From assembly GCA_964548225.1 (NCBI GenBank), contig CAZJQP010000036.1:1-42437 (forward strand): 42,437 bases of DNA. Direction: 5' to 3'. Both the position numbers and the translations under genes were made by a program. This document shows positions 1 through 9,718 of the stretch, one piece after another (position 1 is the first letter of the stretch; each line of letters opens with the position of its first letter). The notes beneath the pieces are model-generated. The model ran no database searches. It was not told where the DNA came from and was given only the letters and a program-made list of their open reading frames with translations. Origin of the DNA: CALMEH01 sp964548225 (GTDB taxonomy: Bacteria > Acidobacteriota > Blastocatellia > Pyrinomonadales > Pyrinomonadaceae).

Positions 1-67
1 CTGACTTGCTTCGGCTGGCTACTTAACTGAGCTTTCTAATTTGTTTTGGTATTATTTGTAATTTTGT

Positions 68-1567
68 CTATCCGCCGGTTTCGCTGCCGCTGAGAATTTC
101 TTCGAGTTTTTCGGCTTCGAGGCGGGCGATTCTGTCTTCAAATTTCTTCAATTCTTCGGGTGTCATATCTTGCGTTACGGCGTGGTGGATTTGGTCGAAC
201 ATCTCCGGCTTTTGGTGTTTGATGACGATGTAAAGTTTGCTCATATTCTCTCGCATTGATTTATAGGCTGCGTCTATCCGTTCTTTTCGGCGGCTTTCGT
301 CGTCTTCGTAGCGGACGGGCGCGTAACCGCCGCCGTCGGTTACGGCGTAAAAAACTTTTAGATTGCGATTGAAGATTTTGAGAATGTCGTGTTCGATTTT
401 GCCGCGTGGTGTTTCCGCCATTCGCTGTCTTCGCCGCTCTTGCTGACGCAGTATTTCCGCTTTTTCTCTGTCTTTAAGTTCCGGTCCTTCAATTTTCCGA
501 TAGTCCGGCGCGGCGCGGCGTGTTTCGACTCTTTCGTCAGCGATTCTTTCGTATTCGAGGCTTTTGAGAAGCACATCAGATGTTTTCTCACCAATTTCGG
601 TAATACCTTTGTCAAATTCTGCTAACTCTTTCTCAGTGAAATCTTCGGTAACAAGGCGCGTATATTCTTCCAATTTTTCCGGCAGAGTGTGTTTGATAAT
701 GACGTATTTCCAGTAGATAAGTTTTTCCAGATGGCTGAGATTGCTGTCGAGATATTCGGTGTAGCCGTATTCAAGCGGGGTGAATTTACCGCTTGTTATA
801 GCTTCTTCGGTGTATTCGAGCAAAAACCGTGTGGCTTCGCCAAGCTGTTTTTTCATATCGTAAATCGCTTCTTCCATATTCTCGCGGCGAACGGGTAAAG
901 CATCTGTAATGTGAAACCAAAAATCGCGGCGTGCCATGTCGAGCCGGTTGAGTGCTTCAAGGTTGGTTTCAAAAAACTTGTCCGTCAAATAAGTGGCATT
1001 GATAATATCAAAAAGCAATTCGGGCAGCCATTCATCGGGCAATCGGAGTTTGATATACAAATTTTCATATTCGGGCGCAGTCGTTTTGCCCGAAAGAATG
1101 TCTTCGAGTTCTTCCTGTTCGCGCCGCGCAATGATGGCAAATTGCTCCTCGCGCTCGGCTTCGGTCATTCCTTCGGTAGCGTATTCGACGAATTTTTCAA
1201 AAATATGTGGACGCTGGTGTTTGACTTGAATAAAAAGCTCTTCGCTTATCACGTCTTGCTCCCAAGTCATCTCATAAAGTTCTTGGTCGCGCCGCTGTTC
1301 TTCCTGATAGCGTTCGTATTCAAAGGCGAGCTTTTCCTCCAAATCATCAACCGACGCGCAGAGTTCATCAAAAATCGGCTTGGCTTGCCGATAAGCCTCC
1401 GGCGGCAAAGTCGAAAGAAGTTTAGTGTATTCATCACGCGATTCGAGCAGTTCGAGATACATCTTCACCTGCTCCTGATATTCGGCGGGCATTTCATACT
1501 CTTTTTTATATTCGGGGTTGGCAAGACGCTCAACTTTCGGCATCTGCGGATTCGGGTTGTATTTCAT
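68..1567 (-). CDS. Repeat-built, highly charged cytosolic protein of unknown function
   Basis: I do not recognise this protein. It has about 499 residues, no signal peptide or membrane segment, and is very rich in Glu, Lys and Arg. It is built from diverged copies of a module of roughly 50 residues. The clearest copies lie near residues 113-162, 290-339 and 446-496. They share a core of the form IKHQ-P-x-F followed by T-x-DMT-x-EE and often a closing ILSG. Weaker copies seem to lie near 38-90, 171-210 and 217-265. The modules look helical. I chose the ATG at 1567 because AAAGAG stands 5 nt upstream; a GTG lies two codons earlier at 1573. The start is 9 nt after the stop of the M19 dipeptidase, so the two are probably one transcript. 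The coding call is firm; the function is open. Confidence 0.8.
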   Translation of the reverse strand: MKYNPNPQMPKVERLANPEYKKEYEMPAEYQEQVKMYLELLESRDEYTKLLSTLPPEAYRQAKPIFDELCASVDDLEEKLAFEYERYQEEQRRDQELYEMTWEQDVISEELFIQVKHQRPHIFEKFVEYATEGMTEAEREEQFAIIARREQEELEDILSGKTTAPEYENLYIKLRLPDEWLPELLFDIINATYLTDKFFETNLEALNRLDMARRDFWFHITDALPVRRENMEEAIYDMKKQLGEATRFLLEYTEEAITSGKFTPLEYGYTEYLDSNLSHLEKLIYWKYVIIKHTLPEKLEEYTRLVTEDFTEKELAEFDKGITEIGEKTSDVLLKSLEYERIADERVETRRAAPDYRKIEGPELKDREKAEILRQQERRRQRMAETPRGKIEHDILKIFNRNLKVFYAVTDGGGYAPVRYEDDESRRKERIDAAYKSMRENMSKLYIVIKHQKPEMFDQIHHAVTQDMTPEELKKFEDRIARLEAEKLEEILSGSETGG

Positions 1568-1576
1568 AATCACTCT

Positions 1577-2848
1577 TTATTTTTTAAGTTTCATCAAACT
1601 GCCGTCGCCGCTGATTCGGCGCGTGTTTATTTTGGCAACTTGTTCGGCTTTTGAAAATGCACGGAGAAAATTTTCGCCTAAAACTTTTCTAATCTCGGTT
1701 TCGGTGTAGCCGCGCCGGAGCATCTCGTAAGTTACAAGCACAAGGTCTTCCATTCCGTTCATACCTTTGGGAAGAAGCGGCACGCCGTCGAAATCCGAAC
1801 CGATGCCGACGAAATCAATTCCGGCGACTTTTTTGATGTGGTCAATGTGGTCAACAATTCTGGCGTAGCTCGGCACGTCAATCGGGTTTTCCGCCAGCAA
1901 TTTTCTTTCCGCTTCGTTAAAAGCCGGTTTGTCGTCTTTGTATTTCTCCTGTAAGGCTTGAATTTGCGATTTGAGTTTTTCGGTGCGTTCGTTTTCGGCT
2001 TTGTTATAATTTTCGTCCAAAAACGCCGGATAAAAATTTATCATTATCACGCCGCCGTTGGTGGCAACTCTTTTAAGAACATCGTCCGGCACGTTGCGCG
2101 TGTGATTTGCCACGCCGCGAGCCGATGAATGCGAAGCGATAATCGGCGCGGTGGAAACATCTAAAACGTCGTTCATCGTTTTATCGGAAACGTGCGAAAT
2201 ATCAACCAACATTCCCAAACGATTCATTTCCTTGACAACCTCTTTGCCGAAAACAGTCAAACCTTTGCCTTTGCCGTTGTCGCGGTGCGTTTCCGCCCAA
2301 TCGTGCGTTACGTTATGCGTCAAAGTCATATAACGAATGCCCATCCGATAAAAATTTCGTAAAGCATAGAGCGAATTTTCAATCGCATAACCGCCTTCGA
2401 TGCCCATTAATGCACAGGTTTTCCCTTGTTTTTTGGCGCGTCGGATTTCATCAGCCGTAAAACACATTGACATTTGATTAGAATGTTTTTCCGCCTCACG
2501 GTAAGTTGCGTCAATCATTTCCATTGCCCGCAACATCGGCGTTTTATTAGTTCCCGAAACGTAAATCGAGAAAAATTCGCCCGTGATACCGGATCTTTTG
2601 AAACGGTTCAAATCCGTGTGAAACGGATCGCCGTCGGCGTGGTATTTGCCGACGGAATCGGTCGCCAAATCGAAATCTTCATCAACCATCGGCGATGGAA
2701 TATCGTTGTGTCCGTCAATAATTATCGCTTTTTTATGAATTTTCAGAGCTTTTTCCCAAAGCGTTTTATCTGCGCCCGGCGGCATCGTTTGGGCAAAACT
2801 ATTAAGGGCGAAAATAAATAAAATCAACAGGCAAGTAGTTTTTTTCAT
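1577..2848 (-). CDS. Membrane dipeptidase (renal dipeptidase family, M19), secreted
   Basis: This is a zinc dipeptidase of peptidase family M19, which cleaves dipeptides and in some bacteria D-amino-acid dipeptides. A signal peptide ending in NSFAQ sends it to the periplasm. The M19 metal ligands are visible: the HND motif in IDGHNDIPS near residue 47, Glu in MGIEGGYAIEN, His in VDISHVSD and in ASHSSARG, and Asp in GIGSDFDGVP. Length (423 aa) is normal for the family. The repeat-built protein follows 9 nt downstream on the same strand. Upstream lies a 263-bp divergent intergenic region shared with the PAS-GGDEF-EAL gene, which carries a near-perfect palindrome. Substrate preference cannot be read from the sequence. 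Confidence 0.93.
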   Translation of the reverse strand: MKKTTCLLILFIFALNSFAQTMPPGADKTLWEKALKIHKKAIIIDGHNDIPSPMVDEDFDLATDSVGKYHADGDPFHTDLNRFKRSGITGEFFSIYVSGTNKTPMLRAMEMIDATYREAEKHSNQMSMCFTADEIRRAKKQGKTCALMGIEGGYAIENSLYALRNFYRMGIRYMTLTHNVTHDWAETHRDNGKGKGLTVFGKEVVKEMNRLGMLVDISHVSDKTMNDVLDVSTAPIIASHSSARGVANHTRNVPDDVLKRVATNGGVIMINFYPAFLDENYNKAENERTEKLKSQIQALQEKYKDDKPAFNEAERKLLAENPIDVPSYARIVDHIDHIKKVAGIDFVGIGSDFDGVPLLPKGMNGMEDLVLVTYEMLRRGYTETEIRKVLGENFLRAFSKAEQVAKINTRRISGDGSLMKLKK

Positions 2849-2959
2849 AATTTTTTTAACTGAATCGGATTTGAATTAAATTCTAACGCTTTTTGACTGA
2901 AAACATCAATATACAAGAATTGCAGGCTGTTGGCATAGTTTTTGCTCAATAATTTTAGC

Positions 2960-2980
2960 CCGATTTTACTGTAAAATCGG
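2960..2980. promoter_or_regulatory. 21-bp palindrome in the divergent promoter region (possible operator)
   Basis: CCGATTTTAC and its exact reverse complement GTAAAATCGG face each other across one T. This gives a 21-bp dyad with 10-bp half-sites, followed at once by a further partial half-site, TAAAATC. It lies 112 bp before the dipeptidase start and 132 bp before the PAS-GGDEF-EAL start. With a 1-nt centre it cannot form a good RNA hairpin, so a homodimeric DNA-binding regulator is the more natural reading. No regulator gene is adjacent. Confidence 0.4.
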
Positions 2981-3111
2981 TAAAATCTGTATCTAAAGCA
3001 ATTAAAATCTTTTACGATAAAACGGAATGTGAAAAAATCATTCTAAATGACAGACTATGTGATTCACAATGACAAAATGCGGCACTTTTTTCCCCGCAAA
3101 GTGTTCAGACT

Positions 3112-6054
3112 ATGCCAAAGAAAACTAAATTCCTTAACGATTTGAATGTCAAAAACAAAGGCAATTCTAAAACGGATTTAAGCGATAAAATCGAATTTCG
3201 TGAATTTATCGAGGATTTACCCTTGATGTTTTATGTTGTCGAACCGTTTCCGCCGTTCAAGCCGATTTACGTTAGTTCCGCGTTCAAACATTTCGGATAC
3301 TCACAAGATGAATGGTTTGCTAATCCGAATATTTGGGTTAGTGTAATTCACGAAGACGACCGCGAACGGATTCTGAAAGAAACAGCCGAAGCCATTGCCG
3401 CCGCAGAAAGAACCGATTGCGAGTATCGTATTGTCGGAAAAAAAGGTGAGGTTTATTGGGTGCGTGATAGAAGTTCCTGCGTTTGTGATGAAACGGGTAA
3501 GGTTGTTCGCAAACAGGGAATGATAATGGACATTACCGACCGAAAAATTGCCAAAGAAGAAATCGAACGCCGCGGAGAACTTTACCGAACTTTTACGCGC
3601 AATATCCCGAATATGGCGGTTCTTCTTTTTGACACGGATTTGCGATATATCTTTGCTGAAGGAGTGCAACTTTCCAAACACGGAATTTCCAGCGAAACAT
3701 TTGAAGGAAAAACGCTTTTTGAGATTTTTCCGCCCGACGTTTGCGAAAAATGGAGCGGTTATTACCGTCGCGCTCTGGCAGGCGAAGAACTTCATTTTGA
3801 TTGGAGCAAAAACGATAATTTTTATGATATTTACATTCTTCCGGTAAAAAATGAAAGCGGTGAAATTTTTGCGGGAATGATTATGTGGCACGACATTACG
3901 GAGCGAAAAGTCGTGGAAAACGCGCTCAAGGAAAACGAAACCCGTTACCGAAATCTTTTTGAAAATGCCAGCGATTTGATTTACGTTCACGATTTGAAAG
4001 GAAATTATCTTTCGATAAACGAAGCCGTCCATCGTATTTTCGGCTACACACGCGAGGAAGCCTTAAAGCTCAATATGCGACAAGTCATTGCTCCCGAACA
4101 ATATAAAAGCGTCCGGCGCAAGCTCAAGGAAAAACTTGCGGGGAAAAAACAAACCGTCTATGAAGCAGAGTGTTTAACGAAAGACGGCAGTCGAATCACG
4201 CTTGAAATCAACAGCACCGCAATTTACAAAGACGACGTGCCGGTCGCCATTCAAGGCACAGCCCGCGACATCACCAAACGTAAGCAAGCCGAACAAGCCT
4301 TGATTAATTCGGAAGAAAGCTATCGTCTGCTCGGCGAAGGCATAATGCACCAGGTCTGGACGGCGCGACCGGACGGCAAATTGGATTATGTCAACGGCAA
4401 AACAAGAGAATATTTCGGGCGCGAACCCGTTGATTTGATAGAAGAAAATTGGCAAACCGTCGTGCATCCGAACGATTTGCCCGAATGTATCGAAAATTGG
4501 ACTTACGCGCTGAAGACGGGCAATGATTACGAAACCGAATTTCGGCTTTTGCGGCACGACGGCGAATACCGATGGCATCTGGCGCGAGCTTCGGCAGGAC
4601 GCGATGCAAAGGGAAATATTGTTAAATGGTTTGGAACGAATACTGACATTCACAACCAAAAACTTGCCGAATCGAAACTTAATCATTACGCCCGCCACGA
4701 TGTTTTGACGAATTTACCGAACCGTGTCGAATTTATGAATCAGTTGAAACAAACGATTGACCGTTCCGTCGGAAATGGTTGGTCAAGTTTCGCTGTTTTA
4801 TTCTTAGACCTTGATCGCTTCAAAGTTATTAATGATTCGCTTGGACACGACATCGGAGATAAACTTTTGATTGCAATTGCCGAAAGATTGAAATCTTGCG
4901 TTCGCCCGGGCGATATAGTAGCGCGGTTGGGAGGCGATGAATTTACGATTTTGCTACACCGCACGGGGGAAATCGGCGATGTTGAAAAAATTGCCGACCG
5001 TTTGCAAAAACGTCTTTGTGAACCTTTTCAACTTGGCAATTACGAAGTTTTTACGTCTGTCAGCATCGGCATAATTCTGTCAGACGGCGAACGCCGCCAA
5101 CCGGAAGAATATTTGCGGGACGCAGATTCGGCAATGTATCGGGCAAAAGATGCCGGAAAGGCGCGATATGAAATTTTCGACCGTGAAATGCACGTTCGCA
5201 ATATGAATTTGCTTAGAATCGAAACGGATTTGCGCCACGCACTTGAGCGAAATGAGTTTGAGGTTAATTATCAGCCGATAGTTTCGCTTAGCACAGGCAA
5301 AATCATTGAATTTGAAGCTCTACTTCGCTGGCGGCATCCCGAATACGGACTGGTTGCGCCAAACGAATTTATTTCGGTTGCTGAAGAAACCGGTTTAATT
5401 ATTCAGATTGGAAAATGGATTTTGGAAGAAGCCTGCCGCCAAACCGTCGAATGGCAAAAGCGTTTTCCGGCGTTCAAATCTTTGCCGGTAAGCGTTAATC
5501 TTTCGGCAAAACAATTGATGCACCCCAATTTAACGACGCATGTCAGAGAAATTTTATTTAAGACGAAATTGAAGGCGCAATATCTTCAACTCGAAGTAAC
5601 GGAAAGCACCGTTATGGAACATCACGAAACTGCGGAGGAAGTTTTGAACGAACTACACGAAATCGGCGCACACCTTAGCACCGACGATTTCGGCACGGGA
5701 TATTCTTCTTTAAGCTATTTGCACCGTTTTCCGTTTGACCGTCTGAAAATTGATCGTTCGTTTATCAACCGAATGGATTCAAATGCGAAATGCGAGGCAA
5801 TCGTGCGGACGCTTCTGCTTTTGGGACAAAATTTGAACTTGGAAATCGTCGCCGAAGGTATCGAAACCGAAAATCAACTCCAACAACTCCAAAATCTCGG
5901 TTGCGGCTTCGGACAAGGCTATCTTTTCTCAAAACCTGTTACGGAAATCGAAGCCGAAAAACTCTTAAGCGACGGCATTAAAAATTTCCCTACGGAAAAT
6001 TCATTCATTTTCGGCGGAAACCGCGAACTGATTGAGATTAGCGACGTGCAGTAG
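3112..6054 (+). CDS. PAS(x4)-GGDEF-EAL cyclic di-GMP turnover protein
   Basis: This is a soluble sensor joined to both a diguanylate cyclase and a c-di-GMP phosphodiesterase domain. Four PAS domains with PAC-like tails occupy roughly residues 30-145, 155-270, 275-390 and 400-520. GGDEF follows with the intact RLGGDEF signature near 606-610, preceded five residues earlier by an intact RxxD inhibitory site (RPGD). The EAL domain starts at EALLRWRHP near 735 and keeps the expected residues: Asn in SVNLSAKQ, Glu in LEVTES, the DDFGTGYSS loop, Lys in LKIDRSF and Glu in VAEGIET. Both activities may therefore be real. There is no transmembrane segment, so it should sense a cytosolic signal. The start codon has no clear ribosome site; the 9-mer CAGACTATG occurs both here and 55 bp upstream. 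The gene is monocistronic and ends at a bidirectional hairpin. Confidence 0.95.
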   Translation: MPKKTKFLNDLNVKNKGNSKTDLSDKIEFREFIEDLPLMFYVVEPFPPFKPIYVSSAFKHFGYSQDEWFANPNIWVSVIHEDDRERILKETAEAIAAAERTDCEYRIVGKKGEVYWVRDRSSCVCDETGKVVRKQGMIMDITDRKIAKEEIERRGELYRTFTRNIPNMAVLLFDTDLRYIFAEGVQLSKHGISSETFEGKTLFEIFPPDVCEKWSGYYRRALAGEELHFDWSKNDNFYDIYILPVKNESGEIFAGMIMWHDITERKVVENALKENETRYRNLFENASDLIYVHDLKGNYLSINEAVHRIFGYTREEALKLNMRQVIAPEQYKSVRRKLKEKLAGKKQTVYEAECLTKDGSRITLEINSTAIYKDDVPVAIQGTARDITKRKQAEQALINSEESYRLLGEGIMHQVWTARPDGKLDYVNGKTREYFGREPVDLIEENWQTVVHPNDLPECIENWTYALKTGNDYETEFRLLRHDGEYRWHLARASAGRDAKGNIVKWFGTNTDIHNQKLAESKLNHYARHDVLTNLPNRVEFMNQLKQTIDRSVGNGWSSFAVLFLDLDRFKVINDSLGHDIGDKLLIAIAERLKSCVRPGDIVARLGGDEFTILLHRTGEIGDVEKIADRLQKRLCEPFQLGNYEVFTSVSIGIILSDGERRQPEEYLRDADSAMYRAKDAGKARYEIFDREMHVRNMNLLRIETDLRHALERNEFEVNYQPIVSLSTGKIIEFEALLRWRHPEYGLVAPNEFISVAEETGLIIQIGKWILEEACRQTVEWQKRFPAFKSLPVSVNLSAKQLMHPNLTTHVREILFKTKLKAQYLQLEVTESTVMEHHETAEEVLNELHEIGAHLSTDDFGTGYSSLSYLHRFPFDRLKIDRSFINRMDSNAKCEAIVRTLLLLGQNLNLEIVAEGIETENQLQQLQNLGCGFGQGYLFSKPVTEIEAEKLLSDGIKNFPTENSFIFGGNRELIEISDVQ

Positions 6055-6060
6055 GTAATT

Positions 6061-6147
6061 AGGTAATTAGGTAATTAAGTGAATAAGTGGTTAGGTGTTT
6101 ATGTTTTTTACCTAATCACCTAACCACTTAAACCCTTATTCACCTAT
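6061..6147. repeat. 8-bp tandem repeat plus inverted repeat between convergent genes
   Basis: Three near-perfect copies of the 8-mer TAGGTAAT are followed by a perfect 13-bp inverted repeat, AAGTGGTTAGGTG at 6085-6097 and its complement at 6117-6129, with partial pairing beyond. It fills the whole gap between the converging PAS-GGDEF-EAL and S9 genes and could stop transcription from both sides. The tandem make-up resembles short dispersed repeats rather than an ordinary terminator. Confidence 0.75.
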
Positions 6148-6151
6148 TTAC

Positions 6152-8557
6152 TTACTTCGCATTTTTAACGTATTTATCAAACCAATTTATCATCTCGAAA
6201 AGCGTGTGTTCGGTTGATTCCTGCGCCGCGTAGCCGTGTGATTCGAGCGGAAGCATCACGAGTCGTGCGGTGCCGCCGTTGCCTTGAATGGCGGCGAAAA
6301 GTCGCTCGGATTGAATCGGGAAAGTTCCTTGATTGTTGTCCGCTTCGCCATGAATCAGCAAAATCGGTTCGTTGATTTTATTGGCAAAGAAGAACGGCGA
6401 AACTTCGGTGTAAATTCTTTGCGCTTCCCAAAACGAGCGTTGTTCGTCCTGAAAACCAAACGGCGTAAGCGTGCGATTATACGCGCCCGAACGCGCAATT
6501 CCGGCACGGAAAAGGTCAGAATGCGCCAACAAATTCGCCGTCATAAACGCGCCGTAGCTATGTCCGCCGACTCCGACGCGGTTTCTATCAACCACGCCCA
6601 TTTCAACGCCTTTATCAATCGCGGCTTTTGACGCATCAACAATTTGCTTGATAAAAGTATCGTTTTTCGTTTGCGGCGGACCGACGACAGGCATCGCCGC
6701 ATCGTCCAAAACCGCGTAACCTTGCAGAAGGAAAAACAGATGCGAAGTTCCGCCCATTTGCGTAAAACGATTGGTCGAACCCGAAACTTGTCCGGCGGTT
6801 TGTGCGTCCGTAAAACTTTGCGGATAAGCCCAAACAACCGTCGGCAAACGCTCGCCTTCCTTATAATTCGGCGGCAAATAAAGCGTAAACGACAAATCAA
6901 CGCCGTCTTCACGTTTGTATTTCACGAGTTGCTTTTTGATGCCGCGAAGCTGGGGCAAAGTGTCCTTAAATTCGGTCAGTTGTTTATTCGCAATCGCCGC
7001 GCAAATTTTATCGGGCGGACAGCGATATTGAATATAAAGATTCGGCGGCTCGGTCGTAGATTCTTTGCGCGTGATGAATTGTGTCGCATCATCATTTATC
7101 AGCGCGACGAAGGTTTCATAAGAATTCGTATCGGAACGGAAAACTTCTTCGGTTTTCAAAGTTTGCAAATTCAACTTCCGCAAAAACGGTCTGTCGCCCT
7201 GCGGGGTTGCGCCCGCGCCGGTCATAAAAATTTCGTTGCCGTTTTGCTGAATAACTCTTTCCCCGTTCGGCAGAGCTTTGAAAACAGGTTGTCCGATGTC
7301 GTTGTAACGCTCGTTGATGCTCAAATCCGAGATGAGTTTCGGCGTTGAAGGATTGCGGTAATCAATCTGAAAAATGCGCCGTCGGAGCGTGTCGCGGTTG
7401 AAGTCGTAAAACCACATCAAGCCGTCTTTTTCGCCAAACGCTCTGCCTTGATAGCGTTGTTCGATATTGATAAGTTCTTTCGGCGCAGACGAAAACGGCG
7501 AGGGCAAAGTCATCAATTTATCGCGCAAAGCGGCTTTTGTCGCCGGATTTCCGCCGTCTAATGCTTCCGCCCAAATCAAAGTCGCGCTTTCGGTCGGAAT
7601 CCAGCCATAACTTCTCGGACCTGTCGGAACGGCTTGCGAGGGCAAATTGTCTTGAAGCGGAATATTTGCCACGTCATAAACTTTTTTGCCGCTCAAATCC
7701 CAAACTTCGACTGTTTTCGGAAAGCGGAAATACGGGAAAAGATACGAAAACGGGCGTTTGATTTGCGAAACGAGAATATATTTTCCATCGGGCGAAACGT
7801 CCGAAGTATCGAAAATTGCTGCGTTTCCGAATTGTTTGATTTTGCCGTCAACGCCGACAACGGCGAGTTGCGAAGTCGCGTAATATTCAAAAAGACTTTC
7901 GTCGTTCGGCGATTTGAGCAAATCTTGAAACGTCGCAACCGCGCCTTTTTTGCCCGCCGTTTCTTGAATATTCGGCGCAATCGGCACGACATTTTGATAG
8001 TTTGGCGCAGTCCCGCGAGTTTTCGGAACGAGATTTACAAGCAAAGATTTTTGGTCGGGCATCCATTCAAAACCGCCAAAAGCCGTGTTGATTTGGACAT
8101 CTTTCAGCTTTCTGATTTTTGCCGTTGCCGTTTCGACAATCCAAAGTTCGATGCCCGTCGGCGTGATATTTCCGGCGGCAATATATTTGCCGTCCGCGCT
8201 CCAAACTGCCGAATAAATCTGCGCGTTCGGCGGCAGATTTATAACCGTTTCCTTGCCGTCCGACACATTTTTCAGCGTTATTTTGACGAAATACGGCTGA
8301 CGATGCTGTCCGTTATTGAGCGGATTTATCCGCAAACCCGCGAGCCGCAACATCGGTTGCGCGAGTTCCGAAATCGGCGGATAACGAAGCGGTTCAAGCA
8401 AAGCGATTTTATCTTTCGCAGGAGAAACCGAAGTCAAAGGAATCGCCGGAGCATTTAAAACATCCATAATTTCTTTCGGCGGTTTTTGATATGTTCCTTG
8501 CGCGAAAGAATTTACGGCAAACAATAAAATAACGACAAAAAGCGATAGTTTTTTCAT
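6152..8557 (-). CDS. Secreted prolyl oligopeptidase family (S9) serine peptidase
   Basis: The signal peptide (first 20 residues, ending NSFAQ) exports this protein. Residues up to about 520 show the beta-propeller pattern of S9 enzymes, with repeated blades such as DVSPDGKYILVS and AVWSADGKYIAAG. The C-terminal alpha/beta-hydrolase domain holds the nucleophile in GGHSYGAFM near residue 665, the Asp in IHGEADNNQG and the His in LESHGYAA, so the catalytic triad is complete. At 801 aa the length fits the subset often annotated as glutamyl or acylaminoacyl-type S9 peptidases. The serine hydrolase gene lies upstream on the same strand, 35 bp away, so cotranscription is possible. Exact cleavage specificity is not readable here. 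Confidence 0.93.
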   Translation of the reverse strand: MKKLSLFVVILLFAVNSFAQGTYQKPPKEIMDVLNAPAIPLTSVSPAKDKIALLEPLRYPPISELAQPMLRLAGLRINPLNNGQHRQPYFVKITLKNVSDGKETVINLPPNAQIYSAVWSADGKYIAAGNITPTGIELWIVETATAKIRKLKDVQINTAFGGFEWMPDQKSLLVNLVPKTRGTAPNYQNVVPIAPNIQETAGKKGAVATFQDLLKSPNDESLFEYYATSQLAVVGVDGKIKQFGNAAIFDTSDVSPDGKYILVSQIKRPFSYLFPYFRFPKTVEVWDLSGKKVYDVANIPLQDNLPSQAVPTGPRSYGWIPTESATLIWAEALDGGNPATKAALRDKLMTLPSPFSSAPKELINIEQRYQGRAFGEKDGLMWFYDFNRDTLRRRIFQIDYRNPSTPKLISDLSINERYNDIGQPVFKALPNGERVIQQNGNEIFMTGAGATPQGDRPFLRKLNLQTLKTEEVFRSDTNSYETFVALINDDATQFITRKESTTEPPNLYIQYRCPPDKICAAIANKQLTEFKDTLPQLRGIKKQLVKYKREDGVDLSFTLYLPPNYKEGERLPTVVWAYPQSFTDAQTAGQVSGSTNRFTQMGGTSHLFFLLQGYAVLDDAAMPVVGPPQTKNDTFIKQIVDASKAAIDKGVEMGVVDRNRVGVGGHSYGAFMTANLLAHSDLFRAGIARSGAYNRTLTPFGFQDEQRSFWEAQRIYTEVSPFFFANKINEPILLIHGEADNNQGTFPIQSERLFAAIQGNGGTARLVMLPLESHGYAAQESTEHTLFEMINWFDKYVKNAK

Positions 8558-8592
8558 AAATTTTAAGAGTTGGACGAAATTATTTTAAGCGA

Positions 8593-9588
8593 TTATTTGA
8601 TTTTTCCCAAACCGTCTAAAACTTTGCCCGCAACGGTCGGAATGATGTCGCGTTCATTTGCAAAGTTTTCAGTAAAAACGACTAAAACAAACTTCAAACC
8701 ATCGGGCGTTTCGATATAAGCGGCATCGTGGCGCGTCTTTGAAGTCCAGCCGGCTTTTGCCCAATATTTTGCGGTTTTTAAGTTTTTATTTATCAGCGCA
8801 AGCCCCGTAAAACCTGTGTCTTGACTATCTTTGTCGTTGGTTTCGGCAAATGGATTACGTTTCAAAAGATTCATCATCAAACCGCTTTTTTCGGAGTTCA
8901 CGGCTCTGCCCGAAACGATTTCGGCAAGCAGACGCGCCGTCGCATTCGTAGTTAGCATATTGCGGTTTTCGCCTTTGTAATTGCGCGATTGCTGTTCGCG
9001 TCCGTAGGCATCTTCGCAGAAGGTTTTTTGGTTGATGTTGATGTTTTCATAACCCATCGAAGCGAAATAACGATTGACCACATTGCGTTTAAATTGCCAC
9101 GCGTCAAATTCCTTCTGCGGCATTTCCCAACCGCTCGTCGTGTCAGTGATAACATCAAAAATATAGCCTGTCGCATCGTTTGACGAATCAACAATCATAT
9201 CTTTCAACCCGCGTTCCATTTCGGGCGTAGATTTTATTTTGCCGTCTTGGAGTTGCTGAAAAAGTGCCACCATATAAAACATTTTTACAACGCTTGCCGT
9301 GTAAATTTTTGCTTCGCCGCGCACATTTGCAATCGTCGGATTTTCCCAATCGCGCAAATCAATCAAAGTTGCGGCGACGTTTTCAGGCTTCAGATTTTTT
9401 GCCGAAAATTGTTTGATTGTGTCCGAAACCGCCGAATTTAGAAGCGTTTGAAGCGGCGACGAAGATTTTAAGACAAGCGGTTTATAATTTTTCGATGGAT
9501 TAATTGTATCGGCTTTGCGTGTGCGAGTTTGCGCGACGGCTGAAAGTGCGAAAACGAAAATCAAAAGAAATGCAGTTAAATTTTTCAT
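8593..9588 (-). CDS. Class A beta-lactamase-like serine hydrolase, secreted
   Basis: This penicillin-recognising-fold hydrolase has 331 residues from the start chosen at 9588. That start opens a good signal peptide (MKNLTAFLLIFVFALSAVAQ); longer in-frame starts upstream give an implausible leader. The family motifs are present: SVVK (SxxK, catalytic Ser and Lys), SSN in VDSSNDATG (SxN), and KAG in WAKAGWTSKT in place of KTG. I do not see a clear omega-loop Glu of true class A beta-lactamases, so a D,D-peptidase or esterase role is as likely as drug hydrolysis. It lies upstream of the S9 peptidase on the same strand. The divergent neighbour starts at 9719. Confidence 0.88.
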   Translation of the reverse strand: MKNLTAFLLIFVFALSAVAQTRTRKADTINPSKNYKPLVLKSSSPLQTLLNSAVSDTIKQFSAKNLKPENVAATLIDLRDWENPTIANVRGEAKIYTASVVKMFYMVALFQQLQDGKIKSTPEMERGLKDMIVDSSNDATGYIFDVITDTTSGWEMPQKEFDAWQFKRNVVNRYFASMGYENININQKTFCEDAYGREQQSRNYKGENRNMLTTNATARLLAEIVSGRAVNSEKSGLMMNLLKRNPFAETNDKDSQDTGFTGLALINKNLKTAKYWAKAGWTSKTRHDAAYIETPDGLKFVLVVFTENFANERDIIPTVAGKVLDGLGKIK

Positions 9589-9718
9589 CGGAGTAGTTTT
9601 GCGATTAGATTTTTTACAGCTATCATTATAGGCGAAAATGCTTCGGCAAGGAACTAAACAAAGAAAATTTGTTATTAGTTCAATATAAAACAAGAAGTTC
9701 GTTGAGAGGTAAATAATT

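Noticed and set aside
911..1654. Long plus-strand frame opposite the repeat-built protein and the dipeptidase end
   Set aside because: Shadow frame. The minus-strand proteins have internal repeats, catalytic motifs and proper spacing, while this frame has none and spans two genes.
7634..8458. 274-residue plus-strand frame antisense to the S9 peptidase
   Set aside because: Arg- and Phe-rich shadow composition, and the opposite strand has signal peptide and catalytic triad.
8593..9588. Beta-lactamase resistance gene
   Set aside because: SxxK, SxN and KAG motifs show the fold, but no clear omega-loop Glu was seen and the context is chromosomal peptidases, so drug hydrolysis is not supported.
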